Assembly: GCA_025201365.1 (NCBI GenBank)
Contig: JAIXMF010000012.1
Location: 186,001-250,000 of the forward strand
Source of the DNA: Syncephalis plumigaleata
Taxonomy: Eukaryota > Zoopagomycota > Zoopagomycetes > Zoopagales > Piptocephalidaceae
Length of the DNA: 64,000 nucleotides
Direction: 5' to 3'
The notes below the pieces were generated by a model. That model worked only from the letters and a program-made list of their open reading frames with translations, was not told where the DNA came from and searched no databases. Of the stretch, positions 36,803-48,177 are shown in pieces (position 1 is the stretch's first letter; each line of letters starts with the position of its first letter). A program made the translations under genes and the position numbers.

Positions 36803-37908
36803 TAGTAATAAACTAGTATGATAGATAAATTATGATGATAGTACTTACAATTGAGTGCATCGAGAGCAACGAGTGAACAAATAGAATACACGATAAACAA
36901 TGTAATAAACAAGCAGCAACTAGTAGAATGACTGAATTGTTATGAATGAGCAAGGAATGAGCAAGGAAGGGTGCATGAACATGTATACCAGTTTATTTGA
37001 AGAAGCAGTGTATGCTTGTAGGTAGATAGAATATGTAGATGGCAGTAAACAAATGAAAATACAAATAAAAGCATGACGTAGGTGGCATACAAACAGATGA
37101 CGGAAAAGAGGGCAAAAGTAAAAGGTGCATATTACAACGAGAGCAGTAATGCTTAACATTGATAAATAAGCAGGACAGTGATAGAAAACAAAGGACTGAA
37201 CAACAATAAACAAGGCTTATTGGTATAGTAATAATAACGACAAGTGAGCATGTAGATAGGTTAGAGGAAGAGGAAAACAAAGAGATAAATAAAATCATAG
37301 AGATAGTATGGCGAATAGCTGCTATTGGGAATGTTATGCTAAGTGAAAGATGAAGTAAGTGGAATGCGAATGACACGAAGAAGACGCGTATTACTGAGAA
37401 AGTAAAAAGAACTAGCTAGCATATAGTTAAGAGGAAGTAGACGGTGTCGTTTACTGACAAGTGAAATGTAGTTGACACAAAGAAGGCACTTATTGTTTAA
37501 TGGTTAGGGAAATGTAGTTGGCACGAATAAGACGCGTGTTGTTGAATGACAGGGGAAATGAAGTTAGCAGAAAGAAGACAATAGTGGTAAAGAAGGGAAA
37601 GGGAAACATGGAAAACAGTTAGAATGCAGTTGACACAAAGAAGATGCGCGTTGTGTAAAGAAGTAAACAACAAGGGGAATGAGCAATAGGTGGAATAGTG
37701 AATACATGCAGTGAGAAATGGAATAGTGGCAAGCATGTATAGTAGTGGAAAGATAGAATGATGGAATAAATAAGTATATGAATAAAGAGAGCAATAATAG
37801 AACGAATGGAGTAGCAAGTATGAAAATGTTTGTATGCAGTAATTTAATTGTTAATGACAATAGTAATACATTTATTGAACAAAATTGCATGATGCACTAG
37901 AGAGGCAT
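36803..37908. repeat. Outer-arm non-coding region with degenerate minisatellite (left)
   Basis: About 1.1 kb downstream of the kinase. Between about 37365 and 37650 a unit of roughly 55-65 bases recurs imperfectly; on the minus strand its core reads GTGTCAACTACATTTC preceded by CGCGTCTTCTT-like sequence and followed by CTGTCATTAAACAA-like sequence. The long minus-strand open frames here are translated low-complexity sequence and are not conserved in frame with the other arm. Confidence 0.55.
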
Positions 37909-40237
37909 TTAGGGAGCGCATCGTGGTCGCTTTTGCGATTGCTCAGACTGCTCGGATTGCGAGAGACTGTCAAGTTCGCGCTTGTTATTATCTTCCAATG
38001 AATTAAGCCATGGGTGTTGTAGGGCATCCTCGACCGTCATTCGTTGGATAGGATTCAATTGAAGAAGGCGGTTAATAAAATCAATACCTAACAGTATTAA
38101 TTGTAGTTAGCTGATTTTATTAGTGTACTCGTAACCTACCTTCGTGTACTGGTTCATTGAAATTTATAATTTTAAATGGTGTTTGTTCATTTAAAACTTC
38201 CTTTAGGCACTCTTTATAAGTGCGCTTACCCATGCATCCCGGGAATGGATGATCATCTATAGTATATCGCGTTAGCTATCATTAATTTTAAGCAGAGATT
38301 AACTTACAGGATAGCAGCAAATATGTAAGCACGCCTACGCTCCACATATCGCTACTTATACTATATCCAAGGTACGAATTTAAAATATAGGCGACTTTCT
38401 GCATACCGATATCACCTTGGTTTATGAAGGATTGCACAATTGTAGTCGCATCTTCCTGGCACAAGAGGATTTCCGGTGCCGTATACATTGGGGTGCCAAT
38501 AAGCGACTGGATAGGCGCATATGGATATGCGAATTCGTGCGACAATCCAAAATCTGCCAGGAGGATGTGTGTACAATCCTTGTCCTTGAAAAGAACATTT
38601 TCCAGCTATGTTTGTGTTAATATTTGTAATAAAGCAAATAAATAAATGACTTACTTTTATGTCTAATTGTAATTGGATTACATTAAATAAATCACCATGA
38701 GTACACATTATTAGTTAATCCTAAGCACAGCTGATTACTTACCAAGGTGAGCGGTATTGGCGTTGTGCAAATCCTAATAGTATATGGTTAATATAGCTTT
38801 AATAGTAGTCATAGTTGTATTACTTACCTGAAGCGCCAACAGGATTTGGCGGACAATTGCCTTGACCTTGTCCTCAGGGAGAAGTATTGGGGTTTTCTTA
38901 ATGTAATCTAAAAGATTACCTCCCTTAGCGAGTTCCGCGACAACAAACGTGCCATAGTCATTTTGGTTGAAGTTAATGACACGTAAAATATTTCGTTGTT
39001 TGCGAAATTTTCGCATTATGCCCCATTCGTTTTCCAGTGCCGTATTGCCGCTATGGGCTTGCTTGATCGCCACTTCTTCCCCGGTAGTGCGCGATATTCC
39101 TTTGTAGACGGCACCGAAACCGCCACTAGATGCGCACGTTAGCTATTCATTATAAACTTCCCTGTATTTAGCTATTTGTTCACTTACCTGCCGAGACACT
39201 TTGTAGTGTGATAATAATCACCAAGCATCTGTATTGTGTTAGTAGTAATATTGTATACATTTGTCTCCATTTACCTGTGTATAATAAACAGGCGACACCT
39301 GCTCTGATTCTGCGTGTTCTAACGCGGTATATAAAAAATTGTCTATATATGTTGTTAGCTCAAGTTTATCAATGAAGTTGCTGTAACTTACAATCAAAAG
39401 CGTTTATATTGATGGTGCCGACGTTTTTAAACGTGCCGTTTCTAAATTCCTGCTGATTGTTTACTATAGAAATGATTAGCATGAATATTTGACCGTACAT
39501 GTCAACAACTTACTAGTTAAGGCACCAGAACCTCCATTCTAATAAACAATTAGTTAAAAGTCCAATACATTTGAGCATAGTACTTACTGTGATATGGATC
39601 TTGCCATCCTCCTAATGAGCTGCAGGTTAGATTATATCCATCGTTTAGTATGATTATGATCTTACCTCTGATATACCAAAAGCAGAATTATTATGCTGAG
39701 GAAGCTTATGATCACTAATGTATTGCAATTAGTAAGTAGATCAAGGTGACACAATAGTAACTTACCAGCCAGCCTTATTACCGAATGATAGCTTGCCACC
39801 ACGGTAAAGTAGCAATTCTGTAGATAGATTAGTTATTGTTGTCAATATCATTTAAACACAGCTTACCTTGCTTCTTATCCTCTTCTGACGTTACCCACCC
39901 TACTAGCTTCGCGCGTTTCTCCTGCTGAAGGTCGAGCCACTTAAAAGGCACATGAATAAATTTATTGTGCTTTTTCCCTACACCTGAGCCACCATCGCCA
40001 GCAGTTGATTGTTGTGCTGACTTTGGTGATGGCTCCGCTGCTTGGGCTGGCACCAACTCCGAGGCAGCAGCAGTGGCAGCGGCAGGAGTAGGAGTAGTGG
40101 CGGGGACGGGAGTAGGAGTAGTGGTAGGAGCAGTAGTAGTAACGGGAGCAGTGGCAGCGGCAGGAGCAGGAGTAGTGGCGGGGACGGGAGCAGGAGTAGT
40201 GGTAGGAGCAGGAGTAGTAACGGGAGCAGTGGCAGCG

Positions 40238-40271
<34 letters not shown>

Positions 40272-40392
40272 AATTGGAGGCGGCAATAAGTACTCCTCCA
40301 TCGTTAATACCAGCGGTAGTAGCTGGTATTAGAATAGGCGCGGACTTTGACGCTGGCACCCGTACTGGTGCTGGACCGGCACGTCGTTCCAT
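37909..40392 (-). CDS. Ser/Thr protein kinase, CAMK/Chk2-like, left-arm copy
   Basis: About eleven exons. N-terminus is an Ala/Pro/Thr repeat (~residues 40-110), then a folded segment (FIHVPFKWLDLQQEKRAKLV...LYRGGKLSFGNKAGW...ITNGGSGALTV) that may be a degenerate forkhead-associated domain. Kinase domain: Gly-loop GSGGFGAVYKG, Lys in EEVAIKQ, catalytic loop HLDIKLENVLF (Leu in place of Arg of HRD), DFG in LLADFGLS, TAPEI for APE, then a ~35-residue insert before SDMWSVGVLTYLLLS, and LLQLNPIQRMTVEDALQHPW at the C-lobe end. All catalytic residues are present, so it looks active though non-RD. A Ser/Gln-rich, basic tail ends KRPRCAP. The twin gene at 48017-50507 has the same exons. Role in checkpoint signalling is a guess from layout. 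Confidence 0.82.
40172..40270. repeat. GGAGCA-type hexanucleotide repeat, left kinase
   Basis: In-frame imperfect repeat encoding Ala-Pro pairs, including a run of GGAGCA units around 40240-40268. The right arm (48139-48178) has one more unit. It is the only coding difference found between the two kinases. Confidence 0.7.
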
Positions 40393-40738
40393 CTTGAGAG
40401 CGCAATCGTTGAGTATATTGCAATAAGAGTATAGAAAGTAGGAGTGGAGCTGTATGGAACTTAAGTGAAAGCTTACGCGTAAGCCTAGGTTGAACTAGAT
40501 AGTGGATAGAAGTAGAGGAGTAGCGGAATAAGAGGTTGTGCATAGCCCATTACCTATCGTTGCCATCACTAGTGGCTTTATATAACATAGCACATAGGCC
40601 ATAAAACTGTAGCTTCAGCTTATACCACTACACTTCGTCTAGTACGCTTTGTACCTGGAAATATTTCAAGCTCCTACTGCGTAGAGTTAAGCAGAACTGA
40701 GCAGAGCTGAGCAGCTCTAACACTATAATAATCACATG
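40393..40738. promoter_or_regulatory. Kinase upstream region (left arm; mirrored at 47671-48016)
   Basis: Sequence upstream of the kinase ATG, same in both arms. Contains a short GAGCAGAGCTGAGCAG repeat near 40690-40712 and a clustered purine/pyrimidine bias. Probably the kinase promoter. Confidence 0.35.
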
Positions 40739-41320
40739 TTTTTTACGATCTTTGCCAATACTTGACCAATTTCGACGCGGCAAGTTCGCTTGTATAGCTT
40801 GACACTTGACTAAATACGCTGTACACATTTAATGTAGATATCTTTATTTATGATAAATTTACAGGGCGTAGAAGATATTGGTCGTCAAGATAAACAAGCA
40901 AAGTGACTGCGCTCTTGCATCGTCTTTATTTGGAAGGTGGTTTTGCTCTGCGTAAAGCAGCCACGATTTGCCTGATTATTGACAAAGGACCCACACCGAT
41001 ATCATTTACCAGGATTTCCATCCATCCATCCATCCATTTTTTACGATCTTTGCCAATACTTGACCGATTTCGACGTGGCAAGTTTGCTTACATTGCTTGA
41101 CACTTGGTAGAATACGTTGTGCACATTTAATGCAGATTCCTTTATTCATGACACATTTACAGGGCATATAAGATATTGGTCGTCAAGGTAAACAAGCAAA
41201 GTGACTGCGCTCTTGCATCGTCTTTATTTGGAAGGTGGTTTTGCTCTATGTAAGCAGACACGATTTGCCTGATTATTGACAAAGCACTTCCGCACCGATA
41301 CCGTTTACCAGGATCCCCTT
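40739..41320. repeat. 298-bp imperfect tandem duplication (left arm)
   Basis: Two units starting with TTTTTTACGATCTTTGCCAA at 40739 and 41037. Each contains ACAGGGC..AGATATTGGTCGTC and ACTGCGCTCTTGCATCGTCT and ends near TTACCAGGAT. The junction carries a (CATC)4 run. Mirror at 47089-47670. It has a short open stretch on the kinase strand in one unit but not the other, so I do not call it coding. Confidence 0.8.
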
Positions 41321-42453
41321 CCTTTCTTTCCTCTTTTACTAGTGCTTATGAGGTTGGCAGTTCATCCCATTATTTCGACGCTGTTGGTTCATGTCAATTT
41401 CGATATCGCAAGCTATCGTTTTCCTCATTTCTTTGTTCACTTATCCAACACAACGCTTCCAAAAACGATTATCAAACAGCTATTCCATCTAGGTTACACA
41501 ATCCTTACCAAAAAATTCTCACGCCGTTATTCCACTTATGCGCTGCAGCCACGTCCTTTCAATATCGCGCTGCAACCTAGCTTAACCCTGTGCACGTTGT
41601 CACCGTCAACTACTATTTAGTCCTAGCCCATCAGAACTAACCGACTGCACACTGCATCCGTTACCTATCTCAACTGTCTACGTCTTTTGCGCTTTTTATT
41701 TCTCTTTCGTTTTCCACCATCATTCTGCTTCTCTTTTCTTGTAATGACACTTCCTACATAATACTGTCGCTTATATAATAGAATGAGTTATTCTTTATTA
41801 TATTTGTTTGTACGGCGTTAATAATAAGTATGCTATTAGGTATTATATATTTGCGCTTTATTTGCTTGAATGTACACATGCATGGGACATTGGTTGTTGG
41901 AGCTACAGCAGAAAGTAGCAGCTACTTAAGCGATTGGGACTAGTGCAGAGTAGTGGAACGGGGCACGCACTGCGATACAGTTTTCATCGAGCGCTGCTAC
42001 CCCAAATTCTTAAGTATGCTGCTATGGGCTGTAGTAATCCGCAATCAATGTAAGCGATACTTGAGTGTTCTGGATAGTTGGAAGGCTAATGTACATAGCA
42101 GAGTTTCGCTATTACAAGACACTCATTTATCACGGTAGGTGGATGCTGTTTATGTTCGCTATTACGCAGATCGAAAGATTGCTCAATAGTATTCCGTGGG
42201 GAATTCTAGGACATACAACGGCATCCGCCTCGCTACCCTTTTGCTACTAACTATTTTGATTAATTAGATAGCCGTCTATTCATATTACGAGGATACACGC
42301 AACGCACAACAATAATTAGAAGGTAAGTAAATATGGCCACTCGTGCATACAATCAATACTAATAGCTGCCGTTTACTAATTATACTCTTTATTATTCATT
42401 TACAACGCTATCAACCATTTAATTACTGCCATTATAGTCTAAACATTGCAATC
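41321..42453. other. Unrecognised inner-arm stretch (left; mirrored at 45956-47088)
   Basis: About 1.1 kb with several medium open frames (for example 41276-41620 and 41953-42138, plus strand), none resembling a known protein and none joined by clear splice sites. A long T/C-rich run lies near 41690-41740. It precedes the IleRS fragment but shows none of the expected upstream IleRS sequence. Confidence 0.4.
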
Positions 42454-42567
42454 ATAGGAAGCATATTTGGGTTGCCTAAGCCAGCATTGTTTGGCTTAGG
42501 AGGGATAGGGGTAGCTTACTGGTCTATGGCCGGTATTGCTTTGGGTGTACACAAATATGCTTCCTAT
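42454..42567. repeat. Nested hairpin (left arm)
   Basis: Perfect 16-base inverted repeat ATAGGAAGCATATTTG (42454-42469) and its complement (42552-42567). Inside it is a second 9-base stem CCTAAGCCA/TGGCTTAGG (42475-42483, 42492-42500) with an 8-base loop. Mirror at 45842-45955. It is locally richer in G than its surroundings. Confidence 0.7.
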
Positions 42568-42629
42568 GCGGGTTTTCCTTCATTTAATAAACGTGTTATA
42601 ACATAGTACAATCAACTTAATAACAGTGG

Positions 42630-43865
42630 ATATTGATTACGTTAACCTTTTTGCATTCTCATCGTTACTTGATAGATCATTATATCTTACATGAACTACA
42701 TTGCTCTACCACGCTTATTAGCAATGCCTACGAGGTATTCTCGTTCAATAAAGGTATGTCGATAAGAAGTGTGAGCAGCATACACAACGGTAAAACTAAT
42801 ATTTTCCTTGTTTATTGTAGTTATTCAAGAATTGAATCGCTTTACCAACTCACAACTATCGGCGTTCTACTTTGAATCTATCAAGGAGCGCGTTTACGCT
42901 GACGACAAATTATCGCTGGCACGAAGATCAGCACAGACTGCCGTATACCGCGTAAGAATCCATTAATACTTGGTATGCAACTGTACCTAAGCAAGGAATG
43001 CCATATAGATAATTGAGGTGTACACACGCGCATTCGCACCAATTACTTGTCATTTAGCCGAGGAGATTCAGCTTTTCTCCTCGTCGAGTTGGTCGACACC
43101 GCTTGATAGCGTATTCCAGTCGGATGGATATCTCTGGTAAACACTTACAATCACTGAGCTATGTATGGTCTAACACTCGAGCATTGGCAATGAATAGGAT
43201 GATCGTTGGCATAATACTGCTTTGGAACAAGACTGGACAGTGCTACGACACCTTCGTAGTCAGTACTACCAGCTAGTCGAGAAGGTGCGACAGGTCAAGT
43301 AAGTACTATCTGCAGTATAGCAAATGATTTATTTACAAATTTCACTGACTGACAGAGGAATCAAGACAAGCGCGCAAATCAACCTGACACTAGAACTAGA
43401 AGACAGTGCGATATCTCCACTAGGCCAATTGCTACATAAATACGGTAAGACGACAATAATAATAATAGCGATAGTGATATCGGTTGTATATAGTTTATTA
43501 AGCAATACGCATTAGCATCACAACTGCCTGAACTGTTCTTATGTGCATCGGTTAATGTTGCTGCACAGTCGACATTAACCACGAGAAATGACACTGTCCT
43601 TATTAGTGAAACGATATCATTACCAAGTAAGCATGGAGTATGAAGCATGAGCGTGCCATGATAATGACTATTGATCGACAACGTAATAGACACTATGAAT
43701 GGTGCATCTGGTCAAATGATCCTATGTTTATCGGCACGACATAAATGTCCTAGATGTTGGAGCTATCGATGTGATCAACCGGAATGTCTATGCAATCGAT
43801 ACCAGCTTGTTGTGAACAATAACAAAGGACACGTCATTGACACTGCCGTGCATTCATATAACTAA
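42630..43865 (+). pseudogene. Mitochondrial isoleucyl-tRNA synthetase C-terminal fragment, left copy
   Basis: Spliced exons encode only the anticodon-binding region and C-terminal zinc finger of IleRS: DHYILHELHCSTTLISNAYE, then (after an intron 42753-42820) IQELNRFTNSQLSAFYFESI, ERVYADDKLSLARRSAQTAV, then EVYTRAFAPITCHLAEEIQ, HLRSQYYQLVEKVRQ, INLTLELEDSAISPLG, and HKCPRCWSYRCDQPECLCNR, with stop at 43863-43865. These match the Ism1/IARS2 type. The Rossmann core with HIGH and KMSKS, over 500 residues, is absent upstream, so this is a 5'-truncated duplicate. The last expected zinc Cys (after LCNR) is Tyr. Splice sites are still good, so truncation looks recent. Confidence 0.78.
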
Positions 43866-43888
43866 TAGCAACATCCCATCAACGGTGT

Positions 43889-44520
43889 CCTAGCAGGCCT
43901 ATTGAATAACGACCTGATTCATTCGATCATCCTGAATACATAGAACCTAGTTGTCAGACACATACCAATTATAAACTGTTACTTTATCATATAGTATTCG
44001 TGTACGATATTTACTATTAGTTGAATGAATTAGACTGATCAGCTAGCAATTATTACTACTAATGATACCATCATCATCATCATCAGTTTATAAACATCCA
44101 TATGGTATGATCAATGATAGATATTAATACACGCGATACTACTATTATGCAATCTATGCTACATTAATTACTGCCAACATAGCGAACACTCGATTATTAC
44201 CATTAACGGCACTTCTATATGAGTATGGGCAGTCGTCATCTCAATCAATAGATTAAACTGGGCATATCACATGGCTGACATACTGCAGCAAGTATTCGAT
44301 AATTATAATGGAATCGGATGTTATTCTCGGTCAGTAGGTGGACTAACCGTTTCAGTCGTCGTCAAAACCCAGCAAGGCTAATCATCTAGTATAGATTCAT
44401 CCACGACATACACCATTTGCATCAATGTAGAACAGCAGTTACTCGAAGAATCAATGTATAGTTATTGCAAAGATGGATGTTTATTGTGTAAAAGCATTGA
44501 CAAGAACATGAATATCGAGT
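43889..44520. other. Unique spacer of the inverted repeat
   Basis: 632 bases not shared by the arms. Contains a (CAT)n run near 44068-44084. From about 44222 to 44553 the plus strand stays nearly open (LNWAYHMADILQQVFDNYNG ... YSYCKDGCLLCK) with a single TAA at 44379-44381, crossing into the right arm. It reads like part of a real protein but I cannot name it. Confidence 0.6.
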
Positions 44521-44543
44521 ACACCGTTGATGGGATGTTGCTA

Positions 44544-45779
44544 TTAGTTATATGAATGCACGGCAGTGTCAATGACGTGTCCTTTGTTATTGTTCACAAC
44601 AAGCTGGTATCGATTGCATAGACATTCCGGTTGATCACATCGATAGCTCCAACATCTAGGACATTTATGTCGTGCCGATAAACATAGGATCATTTGACCA
44701 GATGCACCATTCATAGTGTCTATTACGTTGTCGATCAATAGTCATTATCATGGCACGCTCATGCTTCATACTCCATGCTTACTTGGTAATGATATCGTTT
44801 CACTAATAAGGACAGTGTCATTTCTCGTGGTTAATGTCGACTGTGCAGCAACATTAACCGATGCACATAAGAACAGTTCAGGCAGTTGTGATGCTAATGC
44901 GTATTGCTTAATAAACTATATACAACCGATATCACTATCGCTATTATTATTATTGTCGTCTTACCGTATTTATGTAGCAATTGGCCTAGTGGAGATATCG
45001 CACTGTCTTCTAGTTCTAGTGTCAGGTTGATTTGCGCGCTTGTCTTGATTCCTCTGTCAGTCAGTGAAATTTGTAAATAAATCATTTGCTATACTGCAGA
45101 TAGTACTTACTTGACCTGTCGCACCTTCTCGACTAGCTGGTAGTACTGACTACGAAGGTGTCGTAGCACTGTCCAGTCTTGTTCCAAAGCAGTATTATGC
45201 CAACGATCATCCTATTCATTGCCAATGCTCGAGTGTTAGACCATACATAGCTCAGTGATTGTAAGTGTTTACCAGAGATATCCATCCGACTGGAATACGC
45301 TATCAAGCGGTGTCGACCAACTCGACGAGGAGAAAAGCTGAATCTCCTCGGCTAAATGACAAGTAATTGGTGCGAATGCGCGTGTGTACACCTCAATTAT
45401 CTATATGGCATTCCTTGCTTAGGTACAGTTGCATACCAAGTATTAATGGATTCTTACGCGGTATACGGCAGTCTGTGCTGATCTTCGTGCCAGCGATAAT
45501 TTGTCGTCAGCGTAAACGCGCTCCTTGATAGATTCAAAGTAGAACGCCGATAGTTGTGAGTTGGTAAAGCGATTCAATTCTTGAATAACTACAATAAACA
45601 AGGAAAATATTAGTTTTACCGTTGTGTATGCTGCTCACACTTCTTATCGACATACCTTTATTGAACGAGAATACCTCGTAGGCATTGCTAATAAGCGTGG
45701 TAGAGCAATGTAGTTCATGTAAGATATAATGATCTATCAAGTAACGATGAGAATGCAAAAAGGTTAACGTAATCAATAT
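44544..45779 (-). pseudogene. Mitochondrial isoleucyl-tRNA synthetase C-terminal fragment, right copy
   Basis: Exact mirror of the left fragment. Both 3' ends point to the central spacer and both inner repeat boundaries lie 23 bases past the stop codon. No full-length parent gene is in the window. Confidence 0.78.
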
Positions 45780-47088
45780 CCACTGTTATTAAGTTGATTG
45801 TACTATGTTATAACACGTTTATTAAATGAAGGAAAACCCGCATAGGAAGCATATTTGTGTACACCCAAAGCAATACCGGCCATAGACCAGTAAGCTACCC
45901 CTATCCCTCCTAAGCCAAACAATGCTGGCTTAGGCAACCCAAATATGCTTCCTATGATTGCAATGTTTAGACTATAATGGCAGTAATTAAATGGTTGATA
46001 GCGTTGTAAATGAATAATAAAGAGTATAATTAGTAAACGGCAGCTATTAGTATTGATTGTATGCACGAGTGGCCATATTTACTTACCTTCTAATTATTGT
46101 TGTGCGTTGCGTGTATCCTCGTAATATGAATAGACGGCTATCTAATTAATCAAAATAGTTAGTAGCAAAAGGGTAGCGAGGCGGATGCCGTTGTATGTCC
46201 TAGAATTCCCCACGGAATACTATTGAGCAATCTTTCGATCTGCGTAATAGCGAACATAAACAGCATCCACCTACCGTGATAAATGAGTGTCTTGTAATAG
46301 CGAAACTCTGCTATGTACATTAGCCTTCCAACTATCCAGAACACTCAAGTATCGCTTACATTGATTGCGGATTACTACAGCCCATAGCAGCATACTTAAG
46401 AATTTGGGGTAGCAGCGCTCGATGAAAACTGTATCGCAGTGCGTGCCCCGTTCCACTACTCTGCACTAGTCCCAATCGCTTAAGTAGCTGCTACTTTCTG
46501 CTGTAGCTCCAACAACCAATGTCCCATGCATGTGTACATTCAAGCAAATAAAGCGCAAATATATAATACCTAATAGCATACTTATTATTAACGCCGTACA
46601 AACAAATATAATAAAGAATAACTCATTCTATTATATAAGCGACAGTATTATGTAGGAAGTGTCATTACAAGAAAAGAGAAGCAGAATGATGGTGGAAAAC
46701 GAAAGAGAAATAAAAAGCGCAAAAGACGTAGACAGTTGAGATAGGTAACGGATGCAGTGTGCAGTCGGTTAGTTCTGATGGGCTAGGACTAAATAGTAGT
46801 TGACGGTGACAACGTGCACAGGGTTAAGCTAGGTTGCAGCGCGATATTGAAAGGACGTGGCTGCAGCGCATAAGTGGAATAACGGCGTGAGAATTTTTTG
46901 GTAAGGATTGTGTAACCTAGATGGAATAGCTGTTTGATAATCGTTTTTGGAAGCGTTGTGTTGGATAAGTGAACAAAGAAATGAGGAAAACGATAGCTTG
47001 CGATATCGAAATTGACATGAACCAACAGCGTCGAAATAATGGGATGAACTGCCAACCTCATAAGCACTAGTAAAAGAGGAAAGAAAGG

Positions 47089-47670
47089 AAGGGGATCCTG
47101 GTAAACGGTATCGGTGCGGAAGTGCTTTGTCAATAATCAGGCAAATCGTGTCTGCTTACATAGAGCAAAACCACCTTCCAAATAAAGACGATGCAAGAGC
47201 GCAGTCACTTTGCTTGTTTACCTTGACGACCAATATCTTATATGCCCTGTAAATGTGTCATGAATAAAGGAATCTGCATTAAATGTGCACAACGTATTCT
47301 ACCAAGTGTCAAGCAATGTAAGCAAACTTGCCACGTCGAAATCGGTCAAGTATTGGCAAAGATCGTAAAAAATGGATGGATGGATGGATGGAAATCCTGG
47401 TAAATGATATCGGTGTGGGTCCTTTGTCAATAATCAGGCAAATCGTGGCTGCTTTACGCAGAGCAAAACCACCTTCCAAATAAAGACGATGCAAGAGCGC
47501 AGTCACTTTGCTTGTTTATCTTGACGACCAATATCTTCTACGCCCTGTAAATTTATCATAAATAAAGATATCTACATTAAATGTGTACAGCGTATTTAGT
47601 CAAGTGTCAAGCTATACAAGCGAACTTGCCGCGTCGAAATTGGTCAAGTATTGGCAAAGATCGTAAAAAA
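47089..47670. repeat. 298-bp imperfect tandem duplication (right arm)
   Basis: Mirror copy of 40739-41320, identical as far as read. Confidence 0.8.
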
Positions 47671-48016
47671 CATGTGATTATTATAGTGTTAGAGCTGCTC
47701 AGCTCTGCTCAGTTCTGCTTAACTCTACGCAGTAGGAGCTTGAAATATTTCCAGGTACAAAGCGTACTAGACGAAGTGTAGTGGTATAAGCTGAAGCTAC
47801 AGTTTTATGGCCTATGTGCTATGTTATATAAAGCCACTAGTGATGGCAACGATAGGTAATGGGCTATGCACAACCTCTTATTCCGCTACTCCTCTACTTC
47901 TATCCACTATCTAGTTCAACCTAGGCTTACGCGTAAGCTTTCACTTAAGTTCCATACAGCTCCACTCCTACTTTCTATACTCTTATTGCAATATACTCAA
48001 CGATTGCGCTCTCAAG

Positions 48017-48137
48017 ATGGAACGACGTGCCGGTCCAGCACCAGTACGGGTGCCAGCGTCAAAGTCCGCGCCTATTCTAATACCAGCTACTACCGCTGGT
48101 ATTAACGATGGAGGAGTACTTATTGCCGCCTCCAATT

Positions 48138-48177
<40 letters not shown>

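Larger units (their letters stand above)
36533..43888. repeat. Left arm of the 15.4-kb inverted repeat
   Basis: Reverse-complement of 44521-51909. Coordinates mirror exactly (x + y = 88409) from 40.3 to 43.9 kb. The sum becomes 88415 after a hexanucleotide-repeat difference in the kinase Ala-Pro tract, 88416 after a one-base intron indel, and 88442 at the outer end. Contents from outside in: MITE terminus, minisatellite region, kinase gene (-), 298-bp tandem duplication, unrecognised 1.3 kb, nested hairpin, IleRS fragment (+). The arm stops at 36533 (outside, ATGAGATACATG...) and 43888 (inside, ...CAACGGTGT), checked base by base at both ends. Confidence 0.95.

Noticed and set aside
36920-37890. 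Several minus-strand frames of 97-127 codons in the outer left arm
   Set aside because: They are Ser/Leu/Tyr-rich translations of a pyrimidine-biased minisatellite, and the frames are not preserved in the right arm.
39965-40426. Long open frames antisense to the kinase N-terminus (Gly/Ala/Val-rich and Ser/Gly-rich)
   Set aside because: They are shadows of the Ala-Pro hexanucleotide repeat, which stays open in several frames; the sense frame continues into spliced kinase exons.
40860-40870. ACAGGGC inside the tandem duplication as another MITE end
   Set aside because: Only seven bases agree; the following sequence does not match the MITE terminus.
41276-41620. Open frame of 114 codons in the inner arm
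   Set aside because: Starts inside the second tandem unit, has no recognisable domain, and no splice link to the IleRS fragment.
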